Program-made: the position numbers and the translations under genes
Shown here: positions 17,404 to 25,021 of the stretch, piece by piece
Layout: each line of letters opens with the position of its first letter
How positions within the stretch are numbered: the first letter of the stretch is position 1
Notes under the pieces: model-generated
What the model was told of the DNA's origin: nothing
Seen by the model: only the letters and a program-made list of their open reading frames with translations
Databases searched by the model: none
DNA from: an uncultured Kineothrix sp.
GTDB taxonomy: Bacteria > Bacillota > Clostridia > Lachnospirales > Lachnospiraceae
Length of the DNA stretch: 64,000 nt
NCBI GenBank assembly: GCA_910588855.1
Contig: CAJUSR010000008.1
Span: 1 to 64,000, forward strand
Direction of reading: 5' to 3'

Positions 17404-19632
17404 CTATATTACGCTATATCCAATTACTATTTCCACATATCCGCCCGGTATCGCCACTCTTACATTGCATCCACCCTTCCCCTGCGGCAGTATACTTCCT
17501 TGGGTATTTACATTTATTTCTGCCAATTTCCCTTCTTCTATCCCCTGTGCATTATAAATCCTTACCGCATTTCCCCCTTTCGACTGTACTTTCAGATTTC
17601 CGCTCTTTTTATATCCCATAATCAAAACTTGTTTTGTATACTTTCTAATACCTGACAGTACCATTCCTAATTCCCGTTTTTTCGTCTCATCCCGCTCTAC
17701 GCTGTTGTAATACTGCTGATAAATGGCAAGCAACTCCTCTAATGAAAATTTGGAGGACCTCATGCTCCTGCCCTCAATGCCTGTCGAAACCATATAATCA
17801 TTTCTACACGTCACACCGTTCTCTTCTTTCCAACATTTCACGCCCAGCTTAAATTTACCATCAATTTTTCTACCGCTCTTCTTTATCGCGAACACACATA
17901 ATAATAGAACTACTACGGCAGCTATCGCTATAATCCGGAATATATCCTCCCTTCCCCCTTCCGTACATGTTACTGTGATTGCATACACCTTATTGCCATC
18001 GGAATCATCTGGGGATAATTCCAAAACCGTATCGCCAACCTCTATCCCTTCTAAAACAAGCACATCCCCTTCCAGAGATGCTTTCACAATATCCGATGCA
18101 GCGCTTAAAGAATATGAATTTCCTTTTTGATACGATCTGTATTCTGTCAAGTCAACCCTAACTTTCTTCCCCTTCGCCACTTCAAAAAACAAAAGCTCTT
18201 TTTCCTGTAAAATTTCTCCACCCTCGGCCAATACCTTAACAATCATGCCTTCTACATCCCTATAAAACCCGTTCCCTTCCAAGTGGATTTTTAGCTCATA
18301 ATCCGAAGCTGAATCCGGTGTAAATACACCATACAAGCCGTCTTCCGATGCTGTGAACCCAATCGCCCTTGCCTCCCCTGTTTTTATGTTTTCTACTACC
18401 CCATCTGCTGCAATGGCCTGGTAAAATTCCTCTCCTTTGATTGATTTTCCTTCGGAATTTAAATATAAATTAATACCTACCGTATCTCCCACCTTTACTT
18501 CCCGTGCCGATAGCATGGTAGTTACAGTAAAATCATAATTATATAATAAACTAATCCGTATATTATCACCGGAAACCCCCTTTACCTGCAATGTCCAATC
18601 ACCGGTTTGCGGTCTAATTAATTTAATTACCGTATATTTCTCCGATGGGCTGAATCTGACTCCAGAATCCCCCTTCTTAACCTCTTCGCCCTGAGGATTG
18701 TATATTTTTGCATCAATCAACTTATCAGAATGTAAAATAACTATATTTGCTTCCATAATATTACTGTTCTCAATGTTAAACTTTATATCCCGGTAATTCC
18801 CGTCAGCCATGAAACTGTCCAATTCAATTTCAAGGATATTCCTCATTTCCATAAAAATTTGGTTAAAAAAATCCGGCAATTCATTAACATCCTTTGCAAT
18901 CCTATAGTCTCCCCCTGTGTTCAATGCCAACCTGTATAATTCCTTTTCTTCCACTCTTCCATCCGCATTCAGCCCAATGGAATAAATAGGATACCCTTGC
19001 CTTCCTGCTTCTTCCATCGCTGCGTTTACATCGGCTAAAGAATCCTCTGTTGTCCTACCAGGCGTTCCGTCATCAATATCTGTCCTCCCGTCCGTAAAAA
19101 GGATAATCGCTTTCTTTCCCGTGCTTTCCGAACTATTCAATACCGACACCGCCTCCTGCAAAGCTGCACCCGTATCCGTATGTGCTTTTCCACCGTAAGG
19201 AATTTGATCCAATATTTTTTTCAAATATTCCTTATTTTGTTCTTGCTTTATTTCAATTAATCCTGTAGAACTGATTTCATTAGAAAATTCCACCAATGCA
19301 AGATTGGTGCCAGTGGCTTTTTCCATGTCAATGAACATCTTTGCCGCTTCTACCGCTATTCTCTCCTTATCCGCAAAAGCCATTGACCCGCTTTCATCCA
19401 TTATCAGCACCACATCTGTTTCATCCGTAAAAGCTGCGTCTCCATAAACGATATCCCCCTGCGCACCTTCCAGTATTCTTGGAACCTCAACAAAATGTTC
19501 CTGCTCAAAAAAACATTCTAAATCTTCTGTCAGGGAATCCTCCACTTCCCTCCCATCATTTCCCTTTCCGCACGCTGCTGTTCCTCCCAACAGAATAAGC
19601 ATTAAAAATATGACCCAATATTTTTTTCCCAT
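17404..19632 (-). CDS. VWA-domain lipoprotein with C-terminal cytoplasmic part
   Basis: About 742 residues. A lipoprotein signal ends in LGGTAAC (lipidated Cys about 21). The VWA domain follows with the metal-site motif DESGS near residues 79-83 and FTDGRTD downstream. Beta-rich extracellular repeats follow, then a membrane helix (about residues 565-585, IAIAAVVVLLLCVFAI) and a cytoplasmic domain of roughly 155 residues. So the protein is doubly anchored, VWA outside and tail inside. The start at 19632 fits the signal peptide and has GGAAAGG about 12 bases upstream; a frame to 19683 adds residues unlike a signal. It opens the nine-gene operon. The tail could touch the tubulin-like protein (inference). 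Confidence 0.85.
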   Translation of the reverse strand: MGKKYWVIFLMLILLGGTAACGKGNDGREVEDSLTEDLECFFEQEHFVEVPRILEGAQGDIVYGDAAFTDETDVVLIMDESGSMAFADKERIAVEAAKMFIDMEKATGTNLALVEFSNEISSTGLIEIKQEQNKEYLKKILDQIPYGGKAHTDTGAALQEAVSVLNSSESTGKKAIILFTDGRTDIDDGTPGRTTEDSLADVNAAMEEAGRQGYPIYSIGLNADGRVEEKELYRLALNTGGDYRIAKDVNELPDFFNQIFMEMRNILEIELDSFMADGNYRDIKFNIENSNIMEANIVILHSDKLIDAKIYNPQGEEVKKGDSGVRFSPSEKYTVIKLIRPQTGDWTLQVKGVSGDNIRISLLYNYDFTVTTMLSAREVKVGDTVGINLYLNSEGKSIKGEEFYQAIAADGVVENIKTGEARAIGFTASEDGLYGVFTPDSASDYELKIHLEGNGFYRDVEGMIVKVLAEGGEILQEKELLFFEVAKGKKVRVDLTEYRSYQKGNSYSLSAASDIVKASLEGDVLVLEGIEVGDTVLELSPDDSDGNKVYAITVTCTEGGREDIFRIIAIAAVVVLLLCVFAIKKSGRKIDGKFKLGVKCWKEENGVTCRNDYMVSTGIEGRSMRSSKFSLEELLAIYQQYYNSVERDETKKRELGMVLSGIRKYTKQVLIMGYKKSGNLKVQSKGGNAVRIYNAQGIEEGKLAEINVNTQGSILPQGKGGCNVRVAIPGGYVEIVIGYSVI

Positions 19633-19703
19633 ATCGTTTCTCACACCTTTCCAAAATCTGTAGCAACGGATGCCACGTTTCAAAAGCCATTCTTATGACA
19701 AAC

Positions 19704-19745
19704 AAAAAAATCAGCCTGTATATTTTAAATATACTTCCGCTGATT
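19704..19745 (-). terminator. hairpin between LytTR gene and VWA operon
   Basis: On the minus strand an interrupted stem (AATCAGC ... CTGATT, with the inner palindrome TATATTTAAAATATA) is followed at once by TTTTTTG. This is an intrinsic-terminator shape placed between the LytTR regulator stop (19785) and the VWA start (19632). No separate good promoter for the VWA gene is obvious in the 150-base gap, so partial read-through from the regulator promoter is possible. Confidence 0.6.
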
Positions 19746-19784
19746 CCTTTTATCCATGCCTTTGTCATTATCCGCAATTTTATG

Positions 19785-20543
19785 TCATTTTTTGTAGCTG
19801 TACTTATTAAAGTGTTTCCATATCAAATCGTTGGCAACATTCCGATATGTCTGGCTGATTGAAAATATACTGCCATCTCCCAGTGCCACCTTATTACCCT
19901 TAATAGATGCAATATAATTCATATTCACCAAATTCCTTACATTCACACGTGTAAATGAATAATAAGCCAAATCTTTCTCTACTTCTTTCAGGGTGTTCCT
20001 TATCATAATATAATCATTGCTTTTACGATAAAGCTTCACATAATGTTCTTCACTTTGGCAAAATTTAATTTCTCCCGGCTCAATCAGACACGGTTTTTTA
20101 CTGTCCAAAATAATTACCTTTTTATGTTTCATAGACCATATTTCCCAAAAGGTATGTATTGCTTCTTCCAGGTCTTTTCCTAATTCCCCTTTCCTTACAT
20201 ATGCCATAGGCTTTACGCACAAGGACAAGCGCACCGGTTCTTCGCCTATACTCATAAATACAATCTCACTATCCACATTCTTCTTCCGCAACATTTTTGC
20301 CAATTCCAAATTTTTAAGTTCTGGCACATCCAAAGATATAAAATATATATCCATGCTTTCCTCTATCCCCAATAGCTCCCGTCCGTTAGTCTTAACAGTT
20401 ATTTCCATTTGAGAACAGCTTTCTTTCAGGTAACGCTGAAGCTCCGCCCTCACCTTTTTACAAAACGCTTCATCTTTATCTACAATAACTACTCTTAATA
20501 TTTTCGCATATCTGCATCTACTTTCACTTCCCATCGGCGCCAT
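19785..20543 (-). CDS. LytTR regulator with degenerate receiver
   Basis: About 252 residues, receiver plus LytTR DNA-binding domain (last 110 residues). Aligned without gaps to the receiver of the regulator at 2705-3481 (FLDIEMPD), this protein reads FISLDVPE: the phospho-acceptor Asp is Ser. The conserved Lys (VKPMAYVRK) and one acidic residue of the pocket remain. It may therefore work without phosphorylation or through a protein partner. The start at 20543 has GAGG about 8 bases upstream; the ATG at 20549 is too close. No kinase is adjacent. Its own promoter region carries the direct-repeat site at 20623-20652, suggesting autoregulation or control by the left-hand LytTR protein. Confidence 0.8.
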   Translation of the reverse strand: MAPMGSESRCRYAKILRVVIVDKDEAFCKKVRAELQRYLKESCSQMEITVKTNGRELLGIEESMDIYFISLDVPELKNLELAKMLRKKNVDSEIVFMSIGEEPVRLSLCVKPMAYVRKGELGKDLEEAIHTFWEIWSMKHKKVIILDSKKPCLIEPGEIKFCQSEEHYVKLYRKSNDYIMIRNTLKEVEKDLAYYSFTRVNVRNLVNMNYIASIKGNKVALGDGSIFSISQTYRNVANDLIWKHFNKYSYKK

Positions 20544-20622
20544 CCACATTTCCTCAAAGCTTGAATTTAGATTATAGGTATTGGTATTATACCTTTTATA
20601 TCAATTATTTGCTTATCCTGTT

Positions 20623-20652
20623 GGTAAATGTCGGATTTTGTTGGTAAGCGTA
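20623..20652 (-). promoter_or_regulatory. putative LytTR operator upstream of right-hand regulator
   Basis: GGTAAATGTC (20623-20632) and GGTAAGCGTA (20643-20652) are direct repeats 20 bp apart; a 9-base block TGTTGGTAA is identical in both. Orientation relative to the target gene and half-site spacing match the site at 1840-1869. A TATAAT -10 box (minus strand, 20586-20591) lies 31 bases closer to the gene without a matching -35 box. The far half-site ends 2 bases before the stop codon of the neighbouring glycosyltransferase gene. Confidence 0.55.
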
Positions 20653-20654
20653 AA

Positions 20655-21647
20655 TTACCTTCTCCCTTCAAACAAATATTCTGCCAGCGAAAGCCTCATC
20701 ACTTTTCCATACCACTCAAAAACCTCATCCTGAAAGAAAAAACCGCCTCCATAACGTAATATTTTAAACTCAGCCTCCACTTCATGCTTTATGTACTCAT
20801 AGCAATCCCTGAAAGCTTCAAAGCTTTTCATCGATTCCAAATACCAAAATAAAAAATACACCAATTCATTTATAAAGCTCTGCTCATACACCTCATACAA
20901 GCCTGTTTTTCTCAATTGTTCCCCAATCATCGACCACATTTGAAACCCATTCTGCCAGTTCCCCTCTTTTGTGTTGGACAATGAACTTTGAATATTTATC
21001 CTATGTACCGCCAAGATATCATTCATATAGGAAATCCTCCCTGCCCTTGCCATCAACATATAGACAAAGAATCCGTCCTCCGAAGAACGGAAATTCGGAA
21101 ATTTATAACCACACTCCTTTACAAATTCCGTACGGAAAAGTTTATCCCACGCCCATCCTTTTGCAATCTGGAAAATTCCTGCACAGTTAAGCTCTTTGCC
21201 CGCAAATGCTTCCTTTTGCCCTTCTTCCTTAAAAAATAAGTCTTCAAACTCCCATCCGTTTTGTATATCTTCCCCTTCCCCGTTACGCTCCAAATAACGG
21301 CATATAACGATATCCGATTGATTCGCTTCCGCTTTCCATACCATTTTTTCCATCATATTGGGTTCGTAGCAATCATCCGCATCCAAAAAAGCCAGATACT
21401 TTCCGGACGCGCATTCCATCCCCCGGTTTCTGGCAACTCCTGCGAATTTATTTTTTTGTGTTATGATTTTTATTCTGCTATCTTTTTTTGCATAGCTTTC
21501 CAGAATCCTCGGCGAATTGTCCGTAGAGCCGTCATCTATGCAGATAATTTCCGTTTCTTTCCACGTCTGGCCGCATATGCTGTCCAAGCACTGTTCCAAA
21601 TACTTTTCTTCATTGTATATTGGTATGATAATTGAAACTTTAGCCAT
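20655..21647 (-). CDS. family 2 glycosyltransferase
   Basis: About 330 residues. A GT-A domain at the N terminus has VSIIIPIYNEEKYLEQCL, the DDGSTDNS nucleotide-binding stretch and the DADD metal motif near residue 95. A helical C-terminal third follows, without an added Rossmann module. It transfers a sugar from an NDP-sugar donor in the cytoplasm; the acceptor is unknown. The start at 21647 has GGAGG 11 bases upstream, while the ATG at 21677 places GGAGG inside the frame. It is the boundary gene between the NTPase island and the glycan locus and is divergent from the gene at 21999. Confidence 0.85.
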   Translation of the reverse strand: MAKVSIIIPIYNEEKYLEQCLDSICGQTWKETEIICIDDGSTDNSPRILESYAKKDSRIKIITQKNKFAGVARNRGMECASGKYLAFLDADDCYEPNMMEKMVWKAEANQSDIVICRYLERNGEGEDIQNGWEFEDLFFKEEGQKEAFAGKELNCAGIFQIAKGWAWDKLFRTEFVKECGYKFPNFRSSEDGFFVYMLMARAGRISYMNDILAVHRINIQSSLSNTKEGNWQNGFQMWSMIGEQLRKTGLYEVYEQSFINELVYFLFWYLESMKSFEAFRDCYEYIKHEVEAEFKILRYGGGFFFQDEVFEWYGKVMRLSLAEYLFEGRR

Positions 21648-21713
21648 ATCTATTCGTACCTCCCTAATCTTTCTCATTCATATTTCTTCTGCTATATCAT
21701 TTTTTAATTAAAC

Positions 21714-21780
21714 GGATTCTGGTGTCAAAAGACCTGTCCGGCAGCGCTGCCTGGCATATGGCACAAAAGAATATTGTGCA
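21714..21780 (+). repeat. dispersed intergenic repeat, copy B
   Basis: Matches the minus strand of 3545-3609. It contains the perfect 12-base palindrome GGCAGCGCTGCC, followed by the shared 14-mer TGGCATATGGCACA. The beginning GGATTCTGGTGTCAAAAG corresponds to GGATTCGGGTGCCAAAAG in copy A. Both copies lie between genes, in opposite orientations and about 18 kb apart. No transposase or terminal duplication is visible. Confidence 0.65.
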
Positions 21781-21938
21781 AGCGGCCTTTGCCCAGATTC
21801 AAATACCCTTTTACAAAGCGAAACCTTTATCTTAAGTTACAGTATATCTAGATTTTTCCCTTGCGGCAATTGCGTTCTTCAAATATTTCGTCATTGCTTC
21901 AAGGCCTTTGGAACAACAGGATAATGCATGATTCCAAT

Positions 21939-21967
21939 TTGCCTAATATACAAAAATCATTTATAAT
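21939..21967 (+). promoter_or_regulatory. sigma-70-type promoter for the CgeB-like gene
   Basis: -35 TTGCCT (21939-21944), a 17-base spacer and a perfect -10 TATAAT (21962-21967). It lies 31 bases upstream of the ATG at 21999, and AAGGAG follows at 21981. Confidence 0.7.
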
Positions 21968-21998
21968 AAATGAAATACGAAAAGGAGTTCCATAAGCG

Positions 21999-23684
21999 AT
22001 GGAAGAAATGAAAGAAATTATATGCTATACCCACTCTTTACCGGAAGGCGATGAACAGAATATTACATTTATGGAACTTCTCCTTGACGAACGTTGGGCA
22101 GAGGGGGATTTTGAATGCCCGGAAGCCATTTTTTCCGAAATCGGCAGCATCAACAACAAACTGAGCGCAAAGCAAAACTATGAATTTTTATTACGCGCCG
22201 CAAAAAAATATACCTTAAAAGCTGTGGGGCTTCCTCTGCCGTCCAGCAGTTCCACTAAAGCACCTGCTTCAAATATCCACCCTCTTTCACCAGCCCTATC
22301 GGGGAACGGCAATCCCGAAACAGCCGCCGGGCTTGATGGCGGATATCGCACGGACTGCTATATTGCGGGGAAATATCAGCAAGAACTTCTTGCATCCGGT
22401 TATTTCAATACATTTATTGCCGCCCTAATCAATAATGCCAAGCAGCTTCCCAATTGCGGCGAAGCTATCGCCTGGCTTGAACAAATGATTTCCCACGCCC
22501 CTGCATATTATGAAATTGACGACAATGCATGCCCTATCCTGATTTACCGTGGAAGCGATACATGCTATAACACATTGAATTTTTTTGCAGAAGAATTGGC
22601 AGAAGCACTCCGTACCCTACATCAACGGGTGGAGATTTTTGATATTGAAAAAGAAGGGAATCCGGCTTTAACCCGGTTGATTAACCGCCGGTTCAAAGCC
22701 ATTATTGGCATACAGACCCATGTTTTTTCTATTATGATGCAAGATAAAAAAACAAATCTCCACGATTTAATTCATGGACCCAAATATAATATGATACTCG
22801 ACCACCCTGCATGGATGAAAGAGCATATCGAACATGGACCACAGGATTATTCCCTTCTCATCCATGACCGGAATTATCTTGCTTTTGCTAAAAGATATTT
22901 CAAAAATGTAAAAAACTGCATTTATTTCCCGCCTGCGGGCGCACTGCCGGCAAATATATGTGGAGCCTCCAAGAAAAAGCAGGAAAAACAATATGACCTC
23001 ACTTTCATCGGCTCCTACCGGAACTATAGGGAACGTCTTGCCCTCATCCATACCTACGACCGCCCCTTCCGGTTTCTGGTTGCCCGTTATCTTCGGATTA
23101 TGCTCAGAAACCCTGATTTGCCTGCTGAAAAGGCCTTTCAACAAGCCATCACATATTTTCATATCTCTTTGACTGACGAAGAATTTTTGGAATTGTTTTT
23201 TGAAGCCAGGCAAGCATGTTTCTGCATTATGCTCTATTACCGGGAAAAAATCATCCGTACCCTCCTCCATGCCGGGATTGACATACATGTATATGGCGAC
23301 AGTTGGAAGGCATTCCCCCTTGCCGGCCATCGGTGCCTGCACTGCCATCCCTCCCTGAATGCCGGAGAAAGCTTAAAAGTAATGAGCCAATCCAGACTTT
23401 CCCTTAATATTATGTCCTGGCATAAAGATGGGCTGACTGAACGTGTCCTGAACGCCATGTGCTGCCAATCAGTGGTATTATCTGATTACAGCACCATATT
23501 AAATGAGGAATTTATTCCCGGGAAAGATTTGCTGCTTTTTTCCTTAGAAAAATTAGATGAATTGCCTGCAATGATAAAAAATATATTGGCAAATGAAAAC
23601 AAATTGAAGGAAATATCCGAAAATGGCTGCCGAAAGGCATTACAGAAACATCGGTGGGAGTATAGGGCGTTGCTGTTCTTATAG
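21999..23684 (+). CDS. CgeB-like (GT-B) glycosyltransferase
   Basis: 561 residues. The central part (YFKNVKNCIYFPPAG, then DLTFIGSYRNYRERL) and C-terminal part (HVYGDSW ... LSLNIMSWHKDGLTERVLNA ... VVLSDYS) match the CgeB/Glyco_trans_1_2 type, retaining GT-B motifs that bind the NDP-sugar. An N-terminal helical region of about 180 residues precedes it. Such proteins are common in flagellin and spore-coat glycosylation loci. AAGGAG lies about 12 bases before the ATG. It is a single-gene plus-strand unit with its own promoter and a terminator at 23698-23745. Its codon third positions are visibly more GC-rich than those of neighbours. Confidence 0.8.
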   Translation: MEEMKEIICYTHSLPEGDEQNITFMELLLDERWAEGDFECPEAIFSEIGSINNKLSAKQNYEFLLRAAKKYTLKAVGLPLPSSSSTKAPASNIHPLSPALSGNGNPETAAGLDGGYRTDCYIAGKYQQELLASGYFNTFIAALINNAKQLPNCGEAIAWLEQMISHAPAYYEIDDNACPILIYRGSDTCYNTLNFFAEELAEALRTLHQRVEIFDIEKEGNPALTRLINRRFKAIIGIQTHVFSIMMQDKKTNLHDLIHGPKYNMILDHPAWMKEHIEHGPQDYSLLIHDRNYLAFAKRYFKNVKNCIYFPPAGALPANICGASKKKQEKQYDLTFIGSYRNYRERLALIHTYDRPFRFLVARYLRIMLRNPDLPAEKAFQQAITYFHISLTDEEFLELFFEARQACFCIMLYYREKIIRTLLHAGIDIHVYGDSWKAFPLAGHRCLHCHPSLNAGESLKVMSQSRLSLNIMSWHKDGLTERVLNAMCCQSVVLSDYSTILNEEFIPGKDLLLFSLEKLDELPAMIKNILANENKLKEISENGCRKALQKHRWEYRALLFL

Positions 23685-23697
23685 GTTCTTTTATGTC

Positions 23698-23745
23698 AAA
23701 AAGGCTTGGAATTATCGGTCCAAACCGCAATCCCGAGCCTTTTTC
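23698..23745. terminator. bidirectional terminator between convergent genes
   Basis: A long hairpin with outer stem AAAAAGGCT / AGCCTTTTT and inner stem CGGT-CCAA-ACCG. The A-run and T-run at the two ends let it stop transcription both ways. It sits between the convergent genes 21999-23684 and 23804-25021. Confidence 0.85.
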
Positions 23746-23803
23746 TTATAACAGCTTTCCACGAGAACATATTTTTTTCTATTATTCTGTAAAATAGAAA
23801 CAG

Positions 23804-25021
23804 CTAGAGGATACCGCTCCCCCAAACCCATACGAGATAATTTTGAATATATTCTTCCAAACTTTCCGGTTGATTTTTCAGTGTTGCCGCACATGCTCTT
23901 CTTAAAACTTTCTGTTCAAACCGTAACCCCAATGCTTCCTTTACACATCCATAGATAGGCATTTCCATCGCTCCCATCGATTTGCTCATTGGAATTTCTT
24001 CGTCCTGTGGCAATTGGAGCAGTTCCAATATTCTTCTTCCTTTTTCTGCAATAACGGCCTCCGTAGGATGATAAGGTTCGTAAAACAATTGTATCTGCTG
24101 ATAAAATTTTTCAATATAATCTGAGATTACAATATCGCATTTCTTTTCACGTTCTTTCAATTGCAGCAATTGTTCGGAAAAGTTACGCCTGATTTCTTCC
24201 GCTTCCCATACTGCACCGCTTAAAATGTGTTCCTTAATTTCTTCGACAGAATATCCATTCCGGCAGCACTCATCTATATGGGAATCCCTTTTCCCGATGC
24301 TTTCCACCGTAACTCTAATTCTCTGTGCTTTCATCGCATCTTGTGTACCCGAATCTATCGCATCAGCCTCCAAATGCCTACGCACCTGATTGTCAGAAGG
24401 CGCATAACATTGCGGAAAGAATAAATTACAGCCATATAAATTAGGCAGAACAATTTTTTGCGCATCTTTACGTACTTGCCCGCAAAGCGTATCGGCATCC
24501 GGCATATGAAACCCATTATCCTTACGGATATCCTGCGTAATCAGGATATCACACGCTTCCAATTCCGCACAATCCGGGCATTTATATTCCCCAATATAAT
24601 GAAAACTTATATAATACTCTTTTTTAAAAAAATAATTAAGCTGCAGATATTCACATAGGCCCTGCATATGGCAATTCCCATATACCACCGCTATTTTTTT
24701 CCAGAACGCTTCTGCATTAATGAAATCCGAATATTCTTTTAATCCTCTATGCAGCAAGGCTGCCCTTATCTCCTGCCACGCGTTTGTTGCTGCTGCCACC
24801 ACCAGCAAATAATCTTTTAGCTCCTGCTCTTTTTCCTCTAATTGAAAGACCTGCCTGCCATGAAATGCCTCATTTCTTTTTCTCCGGTCAATGCAGTATA
24901 CAACTTCCTCATTATTTTTTAACCTACTGAAAAATTTTTCCCCTTCCAGACCCGTTCCGTATAATACAATGCCTTTCCTATGGTCAAACTTTTCCATTTG
25001 CTCCACTTCTTTCCACATCAT
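23804..25021 (-). CDS. Rossmann-like module fused to WcbI-type acyltransferase
   Basis: About 405 residues. An N-terminal Rossmann-like module (about 16-110) has VLYGTGLEGEKFFSRL and CIDRRKRN. A WcbI-like domain starting with VVYGNCHMQGL near residue 113 follows. WcbI proteins bind CoA and are thought to acetylate capsular polysaccharide. The last gene of the large glycan run, it overlaps the upstream glycosyltransferase by 4 bases (ATGA), so translation is coupled. A start at an internal Met (residue 9) is also possible. The WcbI call rests on the GNC motif and context. The product probably decorates the glycan with an acyl group. Confidence 0.7.
   Translation of the reverse strand: MMWKEVEQMEKFDHRKGIVLYGTGLEGEKFFSRLKNNEEVVYCIDRRKRNEAFHGRQVFQLEEKEQELKDYLLVVAAATNAWQEIRAALLHRGLKEYSDFINAEAFWKKIAVVYGNCHMQGLCEYLQLNYFFKKEYYISFHYIGEYKCPDCAELEACDILITQDIRKDNGFHMPDADTLCGQVRKDAQKIVLPNLYGCNLFFPQCYAPSDNQVRRHLEADAIDSGTQDAMKAQRIRVTVESIGKRDSHIDECCRNGYSVEEIKEHILSGAVWEAEEIRRNFSEQLLQLKEREKKCDIVISDYIEKFYQQIQLFYEPYHPTEAVIAEKGRRILELLQLPQDEEIPMSKSMGAMEMPIYGCVKEALGLRFEQKVLRRACAATLKNQPESLEEYIQNYLVWVWGSGIL

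Larger units (their letters stand above)
21648..21998. other. divergent intergenic region
   Basis: About 350 bases between divergently transcribed glycosyltransferase genes. It holds copy B of the dispersed repeat (21714-21780) and a strong plus-strand promoter (21939-21967). No open frame here looks coding. No clear promoter for the minus-strand gene was found, although a TTGACA lies inside the repeat. Confidence 0.6.

Noticed and set aside
376..20543. Integrated mobile element or prophage
   Set aside because: No integrase, transposase, att-like repeats with tRNA or phage structural genes were seen; island status rests only on gene content and the boundary repeats.
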